NCBI RefSeq assembly: GCF_000423285.1
Contig: NZ_AUHR01000006.1
Location: 124,001-188,000, forward strand
Origin: Laribacter hongkongensis DSM 14985
Lineage (GTDB): Bacteria; Pseudomonadota; Gammaproteobacteria; Burkholderiales; Aquaspirillaceae
DNA length: 64,000 nucleotides
Reading direction: 5' to 3'
Within the stretch, counting starts at the first letter, position 1. Each line of letters begins with the position of its first letter. Under the pieces are notes generated by a model that ran no database searches, was not told where the DNA came from, and saw only the letters and a program-made list of their open reading frames with translations. The position numbers were made by a program, and so were the translations under genes. This document shows, piece after piece, positions 29,519-39,676 of the stretch.

Positions 29519-30931
29519 ATGACAAATTTTACTGAATCAGGCATCACGCCTGTGCAGTTCGTTTTTGACCGCGAACTGATCGAAAAACTCGATGGAAGCG
29601 GCCCTCGCTACACCTCCTACCCCACAGCGGATCGTTTTACTGATGCATTCAGCGAGGCCGATTATCACCATTGGCTGAAACAAAGGCAAATCGGCGCCTG
29701 CGCCCGAGGCGTATCATTATACGCTCATATTCCTTTCTGCAATACCGTTTGCTACTACTGCGCCTGTAACAAGATCATCACCAAAGACAAGTCACGCGCG
29801 GATACCTATCTGGATTATCTCGAGCGCGAACTGGCCCTGCATGCCGAGTACCTGCAAGGTCACCCGCAGCTGGCCCAGCTCCACTTTGGCGGAGGCACAC
29901 CCACCTTCCTGTCGGATGCACAGATGACGCGCCTGATGCAGGCAATCGGCCGTCACTTCCAGCTCGTACCGCATGGCGAATACTCAATCGAAATCGATCC
30001 GCGCAAAGTCACGGCAGACAACGTCAAACACTTGGCCAGCCTTGGTTTCAACCGCATGTCGGTCGGCGTACAGGACTTTGACCCGCAGGTACAGACAGCC
30101 GTCAACCGCATCCAGAGCCTGGAAGAAACCCGCGCCGTCATTGATGCAGCACGAGCCAGCGGCTTCAAGTCCGTCAGCATCGACCTGATCTACGGCCTGC
30201 CGCACCAGACACTCGAATCGGTGCAGACCACGCTGGAAACCGTGCTCGAAATCCGTCCGGACCGGCTGGCTTTCTACAACTATGCACATCTGCCCACCCT
30301 GTTCATGCCGCAGCGGCGCATCAACGAGGCAGACCTTCCGTCACCATCGGCCAAGCTCGACATCCTGCAAATGGCCGTACAGACCCTCACCGATGCCGGT
30401 TATGTCTTCATCGGCATGGATCACTTCGCCCTGCCGGACGACGATCTGGCGGTTGCCCTGCGACAAGGACGCCTGCAACGCAATTTCCAGGGCTACTCCA
30501 CCCACGCCGACCATGACCTGATTGCCATCGGCGTATCGTCCATCGGCAAGGTCGGTGCCAGCTACCACCAGAACGAAAAGGACATCGAGCGCTACTATGC
30601 CGCGCTGGATGCCGGTCATCTTCCGGTCATGCGCGGCATGCACCTGTCGGCGGACGACCTGCTGCGCCGGGCCATCATCCAGGCCCTGATGTGCCGCTTT
30701 GCCCTGTCGATGGATGCCATGGGAGAAAGCTTCGGCATCGACTTCCGGCAATACTTCGCCCCCGAGCTGGAACGACTGGCCGACCATGCCGATCTGGGAC
30801 TGCTCACGATGGACGAAGAGTGGATCACCATCACGCCCAAAGGACGCTTCCTGATCCGGACCATCGCCATGGTCTTCGACCGCCACTTGCGCGAACGCAC
30901 GACCAAAGCCAGGTACTCACGCACGATCTAG
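29519..30931 (+). CDS. hemN: Oxygen-independent coproporphyrinogen III oxidase
   Basis: Radical-SAM enzyme for anaerobic haem synthesis. The 470-residue protein has the cluster motif CNTVCYYCAC, with CxxxCxxC ligands, then FGGGTPTF and the C-terminal HemN domain. YTSYPTADRF near the N-terminus is typical of true HemN, as opposed to HemW. The ATG at 29519 is preferred over a GTG at 29498. The FNR box upstream explains likely induction without oxygen. Confidence 0.95.
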   Translation: MTNFTESGITPVQFVFDRELIEKLDGSGPRYTSYPTADRFTDAFSEADYHHWLKQRQIGACARGVSLYAHIPFCNTVCYYCACNKIITKDKSRADTYLDYLERELALHAEYLQGHPQLAQLHFGGGTPTFLSDAQMTRLMQAIGRHFQLVPHGEYSIEIDPRKVTADNVKHLASLGFNRMSVGVQDFDPQVQTAVNRIQSLEETRAVIDAARASGFKSVSIDLIYGLPHQTLESVQTTLETVLEIRPDRLAFYNYAHLPTLFMPQRRINEADLPSPSAKLDILQMAVQTLTDAGYVFIGMDHFALPDDDLAVALRQGRLQRNFQGYSTHADHDLIAIGVSSIGKVGASYHQNEKDIERYYAALDAGHLPVMRGMHLSADDLLRRAIIQALMCRFALSMDAMGESFGIDFRQYFAPELERLADHADLGLLTMDEEWITITPKGRFLIRTIAMVFDRHLRERTTKARYSRTI

Positions 30932-31372
30932 CGCCCACCCGGGCCGTAGCCGTCCCCGCCAGCGCAGGGATCCGGACTGACGGAACACAGGCCTGAGCCA
31001 GTTATTGCATGCACGGATGCCCCAAGGGGCATCCGTCTTTTTGTTTGTGTGGATACCAAGCGGGGTCCCCCGTCTGTCACCAGATTGCCCCCGGTTCGCA
31101 CCCGGCAACCACCAGGCAAACCATGGCATCAGGATTGGCCGGACCTTGGCTGCTCGCCCGTCCGGCAGCAGCCCACTACGGAAATCCAGTCAAAGAGAAA
31201 GTTGACCAATAGCCCGCGCGCACAACCCGTCATGCACGGACCACACGGCACAACACCGGTATCACAGGCCTGTCCGTAGGGCACGCAGCCTCTTTGGTTC
31301 CGGTCCACGGCACCTCCGGCACAGGCAGATCAACTCCAGCCTGGTCTGAAGCACAGACAGGCCGGCCTGCAC
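30932..31372. other. hemN-alr intergenic region
   Basis: This 441-bp gap between converging genes holds the hemN terminator at 31014-31041. The rest has no convincing open frame, repeat or RNA. Short in-frame stretches lack ribosome sites and resemble random high-GC sequence. Confidence 0.6.
31014..31041 (+). terminator. hemN terminator
   Basis: CGGATGCCCC and GGGGCATCCG form a perfect 10-bp stem around two bases, followed by TCTTTTTGTTT. Confidence 0.9.
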
Positions 31373-32452
31373 TCAGGCCCCAACCACCCTACGCGGCACA
31401 CGTGGCGCCAAAGCGCACATCAGTTCATAACCGATGGTCCCGGCTGCCGTGGCCACGTCGTCGATCGACACACCATCACCGCCCCACAGCGTCACCCGGT
31501 CTCCGACACCAGCCTGCGGCAGACTGGTGAGATCAATGGTAAGCATGTCCATCGACACCCGCCCCACCAGCCGGGCAGGCTGACCGCCGATCGCACAGGG
31601 CGTACCGGCCGGCGCCACACGCGGATAGCCATCAGCATAACCACAGGCTACCACACCAATGCGCATCGGCCGGTCGGCCACGAATGTCGCGCCATAACCG
31701 ACGGCATCTCCGGCTTGCAGCGACTGCACGCCAATGATGTCAGCCTCCAGCCGCATGGCCGGCCGCAGCCCCAGTTCAGCGGCCGACTGGTCGGCAAACG
31801 GACTGGCACCGTAAAGCATGATGCCTGGACGCACATACTGACGCCGGCTGGCCGGATGACGCATCAGCGCCGCCGAATTGGCCACGCACGACGGCAGGCC
31901 GAGCGAGGCATTGACTTCGTCAAAGCGGGACAACTGGGCGGCAATGCCGGGGTCGCCGTCGGCCGTGGCAAAGTGGGTCATCAGCCCCGCCAGACGGATG
32001 TCGTTGCGTGCCTGCAACCAGGCTGCGGCGCGTGGCGCCTCGTCGGGGCGGAATCCCAGCCGGTTCATGCCGGTATTGAGCTTGAGCATGACTTCAAGCG
32101 GAGCCGGCAAGCTGCCCTGCTTCAGCCAGTCGAACTGGTGCGCGGCATGAAACGGCACCGTCAGTTGCAGACGGGCAGCTTCCTCCAGTTCGGCACGGTC
32201 AAAGCAGCCCTCCAGCAACAGGATCGGCTGTCGCAGACCGGCCTCACGCAAGGTACGGGCCTGCTCGATGTTGATGAGGGCAAAACCGTCGGCCAGACCG
32301 GCCAGCGCTGCCGCCACCTGTTCATAACCGTGGCCGTAGGCATCGGCCTTGATGACGGCAAAGGCAAAACTTTCCGGAGAACAGGCTTTGGCTTGTTGAT
32401 AATTGTGACGGATAGCGGCCAGATCGAGGGTCGCGCGGATCGGACGTGTCAT
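31373..32452 (-). CDS. alr: Alanine racemase
   Basis: Converts L-alanine to D-alanine for peptidoglycan. The 359-residue PLP enzyme has the Lys in AVIKADAYGHG (Schiff base), the YG SPF block (RPGIMLYGASPF) and GRVSMDMLTIDL with the second catalytic region. No partner gene is adjacent. The divergent DedA pair begins 120 bp upstream. Confidence 0.96.
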   Translation of the reverse strand: MTRPIRATLDLAAIRHNYQQAKACSPESFAFAVIKADAYGHGYEQVAAALAGLADGFALINIEQARTLREAGLRQPILLLEGCFDRAELEEAARLQLTVPFHAAHQFDWLKQGSLPAPLEVMLKLNTGMNRLGFRPDEAPRAAAWLQARNDIRLAGLMTHFATADGDPGIAAQLSRFDEVNASLGLPSCVANSAALMRHPASRRQYVRPGIMLYGASPFADQSAAELGLRPAMRLEADIIGVQSLQAGDAVGYGATFVADRPMRIGVVACGYADGYPRVAPAGTPCAIGGQPARLVGRVSMDMLTIDLTSLPQAGVGDRVTLWGGDGVSIDDVATAAGTIGYELMCALAPRVPRRVVGA

Positions 32453-32572
32453 GGGAAGTCGATTTAAGGCACCGCAAAGGCGGTTCTGGAGGGCTGTGAT
32501 AGTATCAGTGTGTTAGTTGTTTCTGTTGTGGTTCCCCACCTTTTCCTACCGGATTTTCCGTACTGCCTGCTG

Positions 32573-33196
32573 ATGGACATCCTGCAAACGCTGATCGAAT
32601 TTTTTACCGGCTACGGCTACGCCGCTGTCTTTCTGGTGTTGCTGGCCTGCGGATTCGGTCTGCCGATTCCGGAGGACATCACCCTGGTCGCCGGCGGCAT
32701 CATTTCCGGACTGGGCTACACACACGTGCACACCATGTTCGCCGTCGGCATGGCCGGCGTGCTGGCAGGTGATGCCACCATGTTCCTGATCGGCCGCCTG
32801 TACGGCCCACGGGTACGCCGGCTCAAGTTCGTGCGCAAGATCCTCACGCCATCGCGTTTCCGCATGGTGCAGGGCAAGTTCGCCCGCTACGGCAACTGGG
32901 TGCTGTTCGTGGCCCGCTTCCTGCCCGGCCTGCGCTCGCCGATCTTCCTGACTGCCGGCATGACCCGGCGCATCCCGTTCTGGCGCTTCCTGCTGCTGGA
33001 TGGCCTCGCAGCGCTGATCAGCGTGCCGGTCTGGGTCTACCTTGGCTATTTCGGCGCCTACAACCGTGACTGGCTGATGGAAATGGTGCATCGCGGCCAG
33101 CACGGAGTCTTCGTGATCCTGGGCATCCTGGCCGTCGTGATCGCCGCAGTGTGGTGGCGGCGCCACCGCCGGGCGGCACTGCCGCCGGAAGCCTGA
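32573..33196 (+). CDS. DedA family membrane protein (first of a tandem pair)
   Basis: A 207-residue inner-membrane protein of the DedA/SNARE-associated family, now linked to undecaprenyl-phosphate or phospholipid flipping and membrane-potential maintenance. It has the family GLPIPED loop (about 31-37) and FVARFLPGLRSPIFLTAG with the conserved Arg pair. The start is set at MDILQTLIEF (32573), whose length suits the family; an in-frame extension upstream is possible. The second copy starts 18 bp later. Confidence 0.88.
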   Translation: MDILQTLIEFFTGYGYAAVFLVLLACGFGLPIPEDITLVAGGIISGLGYTHVHTMFAVGMAGVLAGDATMFLIGRLYGPRVRRLKFVRKILTPSRFRMVQGKFARYGNWVLFVARFLPGLRSPIFLTAGMTRRIPFWRFLLLDGLAALISVPVWVYLGYFGAYNRDWLMEMVHRGQHGVFVILGILAVVIAAVWWRRHRRAALPPEA

Positions 33197-33213
33197 CCCC
33201 GGGTTCCGGCTCC

Positions 33214-33825
33214 ATGTCGAGCGCCTGGCTGGTCTCGCTCCTGAGTCCGCATGCGGCGCTTCTGGCCTTTGTCCTGCTGCTGGCAGGCGGTCTGGCCGTG
33301 CCGATACCGGAAGACGTGGTTCTGGTCAGCGCCGGCATCGTTGCCGGCCTTGGCCATGCCGGTCTGGCCGACATGCTGGTCATCACTTTTCTCGGAGTCC
33401 TGCTGGGCGACGTGGCGATGTACGCCATCGGCTGGCACTGGGGCGACCGCATCCGCCAGTGGCGCTTTTTCGACCGGCTGGTCAGTGCCGAACGCGAGGC
33501 CGGCATCCGCGCAGCCTTTGCCCGCCGCGGCATCTGGTTCGTGTTTGCCGCCCGCTTCCTGTGGGGCATCCGGGTGGCCGTCTACCTGGTCGCCGGCATG
33601 AGCCGCCAGATTGCGCCTGCACGCTTCCTGCTGGCCGACGGCCTCGCCGTCCTGCTGACCGTACCGGTCAAGGTGGTACTGGGGTTTTACGGCGCCCATC
33701 ACCGCGCCTGGCTGGAACAGGCGCTGCACACCGAAGAACGGGTGATCGGCATCCTGGCCGGCAGCATCCTGCTCTTGCTCACGCTCTGGTGGCTCTGGCG
33801 CCGCCGGATTTCACGGCAGCTCTAG
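33214..33825 (+). CDS. DedA family membrane protein (second of a tandem pair)
   Basis: A 203-residue paralogue of the upstream gene. GLAVPIPEDVV matches the conserved re-entrant loop, and FAARFLWGIRVAVYLVAG matches the Arg-containing block, though Trp replaces the usual Pro. The two copies differ over most of their length, so the duplication is old or the second copy was acquired separately. Its last 15 bases overlap the convergent diguanylate cyclase gene. Confidence 0.85.
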   Translation: MSSAWLVSLLSPHAALLAFVLLLAGGLAVPIPEDVVLVSAGIVAGLGHAGLADMLVITFLGVLLGDVAMYAIGWHWGDRIRQWRFFDRLVSAEREAGIRAAFARRGIWFVFAARFLWGIRVAVYLVAGMSRQIAPARFLLADGLAVLLTVPVKVVLGFYGAHHRAWLEQALHTEERVIGILAGSILLLLTLWWLWRRRISRQL

Positions 33826-35394
33826 CGTTCCGGCAACACCGTCACTGACCAGCGCACAGCCGCGGCCACGCCGCTTGCAGGCATACAGACGCCGGTCGGC
33901 CAGCGCAATCAGCGCTTCCTGGCTGTCGGCCTCATGCCGCAATACACCGCCGATGCTGATACTGACGCTGGCATCGACCTCGCGCCACTCCATCTCGGCC
34001 ACTGCCCGCAGGAATGCGTGGACAAACGATGCCTGTCCGATACCCGGCTCCAGCACCAGGGCAAATTCGTCCCCGCCCAGCCGGTAGCACGCAACCGGCC
34101 AAGGCAGGCTGTCGAGCCGGGCCACGATGCGTTGCAGCACCGCGTCGCCGAACGGATGGCCAAAGCGGTCGTTCAGTCCCTTGAAGTGGTCAACATCGAA
34201 CAACATCAGGCCAAAGTCGCCACCGGACTGCCAGCATCCGGCCAGGTCACGGTTGAACGCATGACGAGTCAACGCCCCGGTCAGGCAGTCGTAATCCAGC
34301 GCGTGGGCCTGCAGGCGGAAGCGTTCAACCAGCCGGCCGACCACAGCGTAGTTTTCGCGTACGAACAACAGCCGCCGCGCCGGCGACAGTTCGGCCGTGC
34401 TGTCCAGCTGACCGTATTCTTCCAGCCGGTTCAGCACCGAACGGATCATCGCCTGCTCGTGGCGCAACACGCGCAGCAGATACAGGGAACCGCCGCCAAG
34501 CAGCAGCACGACGCAAATCAGGGCCAGCGCACTGCGGTGGAATGCCTGCCACAGCTGTGCCCGCAACTGTGCGCCACTGGTGCTGACCTGCACCACCCAC
34601 TCCGGCCCGGCCACCCGGCGCTCACTCCTGATACCGTGCAGCAATGCCTGAGCCAGCCCGCCTGCGTGTTCCGGCAAAGGCAGCATGGACGATACACGGG
34701 AAGGTATCCTCACATCGTCAGGTGCCGGATTTTCTCCACTAGACAGGACTTCGGCTCCACCGGCCGTCCTGACCGACAGCAGGTTGCCTCCCGAACCACC
34801 CAGCGCACTGTCGAGGTCCTGCCGCAGGACATCGACCGAAAAATCCACGACCAGCAGTCCGAGCAGGCTGCCGTCATGGTCGCGCACCTGCCGCACCATC
34901 GATACCACGCTGCGTCCGTCGGTATATTCGGTATACGGCCCGATCCACTGCACGCCGTCATGGCGCCCCTGCGCGACCCGGAACCACGGCCGCGTTTCCG
35001 GCTGGAAAATGCCGTCCCCCGGCCAGAACGGAAAACTGTCGAGCCTGCGGTGCTTGAGGTTGTAGAAAAAGACGAAATGGCGTTCAGGCTTGATCTCGGA
35101 CACATAGCGCCACGCCATGGTGACCGGGCTTTCGCCACGGCGCACCTGGTCAAGATCAAGCATCCGGTACAGCAGATCGAGCTGGCGCTCGCTGCGGTCC
35201 ACCAGCGGCTGCACGCGCCACAGCAGATAGGCGTCGAGCTGTTCGCGCATGCGTTGCTGCCGCTCGTCCAGCTGGGCGTGCAGACTGCCCAAGGCCAGCC
35301 AGCACGCCAACCCTATTACCAGAACCGCCAGTACGGCACTGGCGGCCACCAGCAAGGCCCGCAATGACCTTGGGCGAAAAACGGAATAAAACAT
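33811..35394 (-). CDS. Membrane-bound diguanylate cyclase with periplasmic Cache-like sensor
   Basis: Makes cyclic di-GMP in response to an outside signal. One transmembrane helix (about 14-36) leads into a long periplasmic region with Cache-type features (PWFRVAQGRHDGVQWIGPYTE and VVDFSVDVLRQDL), a second helix near 290, and the C-terminal GGDEF domain (DVDHFKGLNDRFGHPFGD, then the intact RLGGDEF). No clear RxxD inhibitory site is visible in front of GGDEF. No EAL domain. The start is uncertain: 35394 gives a short cytoplasmic leader; 35442 is also possible. Confidence 0.9.
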   Translation of the reverse strand: MFYSVFRPRSLRALLVAASAVLAVLVIGLACWLALGSLHAQLDERQQRMREQLDAYLLWRVQPLVDRSERQLDLLYRMLDLDQVRRGESPVTMAWRYVSEIKPERHFVFFYNLKHRRLDSFPFWPGDGIFQPETRPWFRVAQGRHDGVQWIGPYTEYTDGRSVVSMVRQVRDHDGSLLGLLVVDFSVDVLRQDLDSALGGSGGNLLSVRTAGGAEVLSSGENPAPDDVRIPSRVSSMLPLPEHAGGLAQALLHGIRSERRVAGPEWVVQVSTSGAQLRAQLWQAFHRSALALICVVLLLGGGSLYLLRVLRHEQAMIRSVLNRLEEYGQLDSTAELSPARRLLFVRENYAVVGRLVERFRLQAHALDYDCLTGALTRHAFNRDLAGCWQSGGDFGLMLFDVDHFKGLNDRFGHPFGDAVLQRIVARLDSLPWPVACYRLGGDEFALVLEPGIGQASFVHAFLRAVAEMEWREVDASVSISIGGVLRHEADSQEALIALADRRLYACKRRGRGCALVSDGVAGTLELP

Positions 35395-35636
35395 CAGCGG
35401 CCTGGCTGTTGCTTCGCGCAAAAACCGCGAAGAATAGACCATTTGCAGCAACTTTACCCGCAAATCGCCAGACTGGCTGACCTAGGTCAGGCTTGGGCCA
35501 GCGGCGCAGCGGTCTGCGGCCAGGCCGCCAGTCAATGCTACAATCGCGCCAATTTCAGCGTGGCCTGACCCGCGCCCCCGAATCCTTGCCGCCACGCCCG
35601 AGCGCGCAGCGGCCAGATGCAAAAAAAGGAATCTCC

Positions 35637-36728
35637 ATGAGCCTCAAATGCGGCATCGTCGGCCTGCCCAATGTCGGCAAGTCGACCCTCTTCAACGCCC
35701 TGACCAAGGCCGGCATCGAAGCCGCCAACTACCCGTTCTGCACCATTGAACCCAACGTCGGCATCGTCGAAGTGCCGGACCCGCGCCTGGACGAGCTGTC
35801 GAAAATCGTCAATCCGCAGCGCGTGCAACCGGCCATCGTCGAATTCGTCGACATCGCCGGGCTGGTCGCCGGTGCCAGCAAGGGCGAAGGGCTGGGCAAC
35901 CAGTTCCTCGCCAACATCCGCGAGACCGACGCCATCGTCAACGTGGTGCGCTGCTTCGAAGACCCCAACATCGTCCATGTGGCCGGCAAGGTCGACCCGA
36001 TCGCCGACATCGAAACCATCGGCACCGAGCTCGCCCTGGCCGACCTGTCGGCAGTGGAAAAAGCCCTCAACCGCGAAGGCAAGAAAGCCAAGGCCGGTGA
36101 CAAGGACGCCCGTGCACTGGTCGCCGTGCTGGAAAAGCTGGTGCCGCACCTTGACCAGGGCAAGCCGGCCCGCTCGCTGGAGCTGAGTCCGGAAGAGCTG
36201 GCCATCGTCAAGCCACTGTGCCTCCTGACCATCAAGCCGGCCATGTACGTCGCCAACGTGGCGGAAGACGGTTTTGCCGACAACGCCCACCTTGACCGCC
36301 TGAAGGCCCTGGCCGATGCCGAAGGTGCTCCGGTCGTGGCCCTGTGCGCCTCGATCGAATCGGAAATTGCCGACCTTGACGATGCCGACAAGACCGACTT
36401 CCTCGCCGAAATGGGTCTGGAAGAGCCGGGGCTCAACCGCCTGATCCGCGCCGGCTACAAGCTCCTCGGCCTGCAAACCTACTTTACCGCCGGTGTGAAG
36501 GAAGTCCGCGCCTGGACCATCCACGTGGGCGATACCGCCCCGCAGGCTGCCGGCGTGATCCACACCGACTTCGAACGCGGCTTCATCCGCGCCCAGACCA
36601 TTTCGTTTGCCGACTTCATCCAGTACGGCGGCGAAGCCAAGGCCAAGGAAGCCGGCAAGATGCGCGCCGAAGGCAAGGAATACGTGGTTCAGGACGGCGA
36701 CGTAATGAACTTCCTGTTCAACGTCTAA
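35637..36728 (+). CDS. ychF: Ribosome-binding ATPase YchF/OLA1
   Basis: An Obg-related ATPase that binds ribosomes and is involved in stress and translation control. The 363-residue protein has the P-loop [14 protein letters not shown], switch region [20 protein letters not shown] and a C-terminal TGS domain ([29 protein letters not shown]). Start at 35637 with AAAAAGGAATC as ribosome site. A hairpin terminator follows. Confidence 0.96.
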   Translation: MSLKCGIVGLPNVGKSTLFNALTKAGIEAANYPFCTIEPNVGIVEVPDPRLDELSKIVNPQRVQPAIVEFVDIAGLVAGASKGEGLGNQFLANIRETDAIVNVVRCFEDPNIVHVAGKVDPIADIETIGTELALADLSAVEKALNREGKKAKAGDKDARALVAVLEKLVPHLDQGKPARSLELSPEELAIVKPLCLLTIKPAMYVANVAEDGFADNAHLDRLKALADAEGAPVVALCASIESEIADLDDADKTDFLAEMGLEEPGLNRLIRAGYKLLGLQTYFTAGVKEVRAWTIHVGDTAPQAAGVIHTDFERGFIRAQTISFADFIQYGGEAKAKEAGKMRAEGKEYVVQDGDVMNFLFNV

Positions 36729-36768
36729 ACCGTATGCCTTCGTGTCACGCCATCGCGTGGCACCTCAA

Positions 36769-36806
36769 AACTCCGGTGTTTCCCAGGATTCACCGGGGTT
36801 TTTTGT
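36769..36806 (+). terminator. ychF terminator
   Basis: AACTCCGGTG and CACCGGGGTT pair (one G-T) around a 12-base loop, followed by a run of T. Confidence 0.75.
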
Positions 36807-37024
36807 TGCCGCAGCATGTCACTCCGCGTCGTGACATACCGGGCATGGTCACACCAGCCCGCGACAGGAAACCCGGAACAGCTGACCCAATCAGTACGGG
36901 ACAACAGCTTTTTTCCGGTGAAACCGGCCAGTAATGCTCCGGAAAACCACCCCCTTGTCAGACACACTTCTCGGGCATCCGGTTGTACCGGGCATTTCAT
37001 GCCTGACCTCCCGCAACAGACGCA

Positions 37025-37054
37025 AAAAAAGCCGCCGGATTCCGGCGGCTTTCT
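37025..37054 (-). terminator. suhB terminator
   Basis: AAAGCCGCCGGA and TCCGGCGGCTTT form a nearly unbroken stem; on the minus strand it is followed by TTTT. It lies 17 bp after the suhB stop. Confidence 0.85.
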
Positions 37055-37069
37055 GCTGGCAAGACAGGA

Positions 37070-37858
37070 TCAGTGACGGACGTGCGGAGCCAGTGCGTGC
37101 AGCATCTGGGCCAGTACCTTCGGGTTGCCGGCCACGATGTCGCCCGATTCCAGCCAGCCCTGCTCACCGAAAAGGTCGGTCACGATACCGCCGGCTTCCT
37201 GCACGATCAGGCTGCCGGCTGCGATGTCCCACGGCTTGAGGTTGAGTTCCCAGAAACCGTCGACGCGACCGCAGGCCACATTGCACAGGTCCAGCGAGGC
37301 CGCACCTTCGCGGCGCACGCCGGCGGTCTTTTTAAGCATGTCGACAAACATGGCAAGGTAGCTGTCGAGATAGCTCAGGTCGCTGACCGGGAAACCGGTG
37401 GCAACCAGACTGTCGGTCAGGCTGATGCGCTTGCTGACACGGATGCGGCGGTCATTCAGGAAGGCACCGGAACCCTTGGATGCGGTAAACAGGTCGTTGC
37501 GGTTCGGGTCATAGACCACGGCCTGGGTCACCTGGCCGCGCTGGGCCAGGGCAATCGACACTGCATACTGCGGATAGCCGTGCAGGTAGTTGGTGGTGCC
37601 GTCGAGCGGATCGATGATCCAGACGAATTCACCATCCAGCGCGGCACCGCCCGACTCCTCGGCTAGAATGGCGTGAGTGGGATAAGCCTCCCGGATGATC
37701 TCGATGATGGCTGCTTCGGCAGCGCGGTCCACCTCGCTCACAAAGTCATTGTGCTGTTTCTGCTCGGCGCGGATCAGGTCAAGATTGCTTGACGCGCGCT
37801 GCATGATGTTGGCAGCACGGCGAGCGGCCTTGACCGCGATCGTCAGCATCGGATGCAT
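37070..37858 (-). CDS. suhB: Inositol monophosphatase family protein SuhB
   Basis: A Mg-dependent phosphatase fold protein; in E. coli SuhB also joins the rRNA antitermination complex. The 262-residue protein keeps the metal ligands: ILAEESG, WIIDPLDGTTNYLHG and the C-terminal PWDIAAGSLIVQEAGG. The start is MHPMLTIAVKAARRA at 37858; the open frame extends upstream only as non-coding sequence. Divergent from trmJ, an arrangement kept in many proteobacteria. Confidence 0.95.
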   Translation of the reverse strand: MHPMLTIAVKAARRAANIMQRASSNLDLIRAEQKQHNDFVSEVDRAAEAAIIEIIREAYPTHAILAEESGGAALDGEFVWIIDPLDGTTNYLHGYPQYAVSIALAQRGQVTQAVVYDPNRNDLFTASKGSGAFLNDRRIRVSKRISLTDSLVATGFPVSDLSYLDSYLAMFVDMLKKTAGVRREGAASLDLCNVACGRVDGFWELNLKPWDIAAGSLIVQEAGGIVTDLFGEQGWLESGDIVAGNPKVLAQMLHALAPHVRH

Positions 37859-38000
37859 GGGATAGCCTTTCTCACAAAGGTAGGCAGCCGGCCTCGACAG
37901 AAGCCGGCTGTCATGAATAGTCGGGTTTTCAAGAACGCAAAGACCCGGCGCACATGTCCGGGCCCTCATAATGGGTACGGATTCTACTCCAAGTCTCACA

Positions 38001-38777
38001 ATGCCGAAACCCGAAGTCCCTGATTTTCTGCGCAATGTTCGCGTCGTGCTCGCCCGCCCCTCGCTGCCGGCCAATATCGGCAGCGCCGCCCGTGCGATGA
38101 AGACCATGGGGTTGACCCGCCTGTATCTGGTCAGCCCCAGGCGCTTTCCCGATCCCGAAGCCGACACGCTGGCCTCGGGTGCCGTCGACGTGCTGCAACA
38201 GGCCGTCGTCACCGGCTCGCTGGGCGAAGCACTGGACGGCGTGGCCCTGGCCTGCGCCCTGACCAGCCGCAAGCGCGAAATCACCACCCCCCTGGCCGCC
38301 CCGCGCATCGCCTGCGCCGAACTGCTCGACGCCGCCCGCCAGGGACAGCAGGTGGCACTGGTATTCGGCAACGAAACCTTCGGCCTGTCGATCGAAGAAG
38401 CCGGCCAGTGCAACCGGCTCGTCACCATCGCCGGCAACCCGGACTATTTTTCGCTCAACCTGGCCCAGGCCGTACAGGTCATGAGCTACGAGCTTTTCAG
38501 CCAGCTCGACTTCCCGCTCGACCACCTGCGCTTCCAGACCGAACGCGCCAGCCGCGACGAAGTGGAAGGACTGTACGGCCACCTCGACCACACCCTGTCC
38601 GGCATCGGTTTTTACGAGCGCCGCAACAGCGAACGCCTGATGCGCCGGCTGCGCACCCTGTTTGACCGTGCCGACCTGGAACGGCAGGAAATCGACATCC
38701 TGCGCGGCATCCTCAAGCAGGTGGAACGCAAGACCGGCCTGGTTCCCGACCCGACCCGCCGCGACAACGAAAGCTGA
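38001..38777 (+). CDS. trmJ: tRNA (cytidine/uridine-2'-O-)-methyltransferase TrmJ
   Basis: Methylates the 2'-OH of position 32 in the anticodon loop. The 258-residue SpoU-type knot protein has VVLARPSLPANIGSAARAMK at the front, VFGNETFGLSIEE and YFSLNLAQAVQVMSYEL at the SAM knot, and a helical C-terminal dimerisation tail. The ATG at 38001 is chosen for length. The DUF1853 gene follows within 5 bp. Confidence 0.95.
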   Translation: MPKPEVPDFLRNVRVVLARPSLPANIGSAARAMKTMGLTRLYLVSPRRFPDPEADTLASGAVDVLQQAVVTGSLGEALDGVALACALTSRKREITTPLAAPRIACAELLDAARQGQQVALVFGNETFGLSIEEAGQCNRLVTIAGNPDYFSLNLAQAVQVMSYELFSQLDFPLDHLRFQTERASRDEVEGLYGHLDHTLSGIGFYERRNSERLMRRLRTLFDRADLERQEIDILRGILKQVERKTGLVPDPTRRDNES

Positions 38778-38782
38778 CCACC

Positions 38783-39676
38783 ATGCCCTGTGCCGATGCC
38801 CGCCTGGCCCCGCTGCTGTCCGTATTGCGCGTTCCCGAAGTCCGTTCGCTCGCCGTACTGCTGCTGGGCGCATCGCCATGGGACAGCGGTCAGGAAGTGC
38901 CGCGCGCCGTGCTGCTGGGCGATACCGGCATCAGCCGCCTGCTGGCACTCGACACAGCCCCGGCACCGCTGCTGGACTGGCTGGCCGCCCAGGCCCCCAA
39001 CCGGCTGGGCCGGCTGGCCGAAGCCCTGCTGGCCTTCTGGTTCACCCAGGCACCGCACATCCGTCTCGCCGCCGCCAACCGGCTGGTCTACGGGCAAGGC
39101 CACGTCATCGGCGAATTCGACTTCCTGGTCTGGCTCGACGGCGAGCCCTGGCACCTGGAAACCGCCAGCAAGTTTTTCCTGCTGGTGGACGACGGCCAGC
39201 GCCAGGACTGGATCGGCACCAGCCTGCACGACGCCCAGCTGCTCAAGCAGGCCAGCCTGCAACGGCAGCTGGCCCTCAGCCGCCACCCGGCGGCCCGCAG
39301 CAGCCTGCCGGCCGGCTTTGCCGGTTGCCGCAGCGGCAGCATCCTGCGCGGCCAGCATTTCCGGCCACTGACGCTTGCCGGCGAACAGGAACCCAGCTGG
39401 GGTCATACCGTCCACCCCATGCTGGACCCGTCACACCGGCAGGTAGTCCTGCCCCGGCTGGACTGGCTGGCCCCGGCCTGCCTTGAGCCGGACGCACTCG
39501 CGGCCAGCCTCTCCGGCACCCGGCAGACCCCGGCCCTGCTGGCCGAGCTGGCCCCGGCCGGCAACGGCGACTGGCAAGAAGTCCGCCGCCATCTGTGCGT
39601 TCCGCCCGGCTGGCCGCAATCCGAACCGCTCAAACGCCTGCAGGCACGCATCGACGCCCTGGCATCGCAGCCGTGA
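38783..39676 (+). CDS. DUF1853 family protein
   Basis: A 297-residue protein of unknown function. The DUF1853 core is clear: VIGEFDFLVWLDGEPWHLETASKFFL, which looks like a PD-(D/E)xK nuclease-type layout (Glu-x-Asp, then Glu-x-x-x-Lys), an inference only. No signal peptide or membrane segment is seen. It follows trmJ by 5 bp and overlaps the next gene by GTGA, so the three are probably one operon. Confidence 0.82.
   Translation: MPCADARLAPLLSVLRVPEVRSLAVLLLGASPWDSGQEVPRAVLLGDTGISRLLALDTAPAPLLDWLAAQAPNRLGRLAEALLAFWFTQAPHIRLAAANRLVYGQGHVIGEFDFLVWLDGEPWHLETASKFFLLVDDGQRQDWIGTSLHDAQLLKQASLQRQLALSRHPAARSSLPAGFAGCRSGSILRGQHFRPLTLAGEQEPSWGHTVHPMLDPSHRQVVLPRLDWLAPACLEPDALAASLSGTRQTPALLAELAPAGNGDWQEVRRHLCVPPGWPQSEPLKRLQARIDALASQP

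Larger units (their letters stand above)
36729..37069. other. ychF-suhB intergenic region
   Basis: The 341 bp between these converging genes contain one terminator for each (36769-36806 and 37025-37054). The middle 200 bp show no convincing gene or repeat. Confidence 0.6.
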
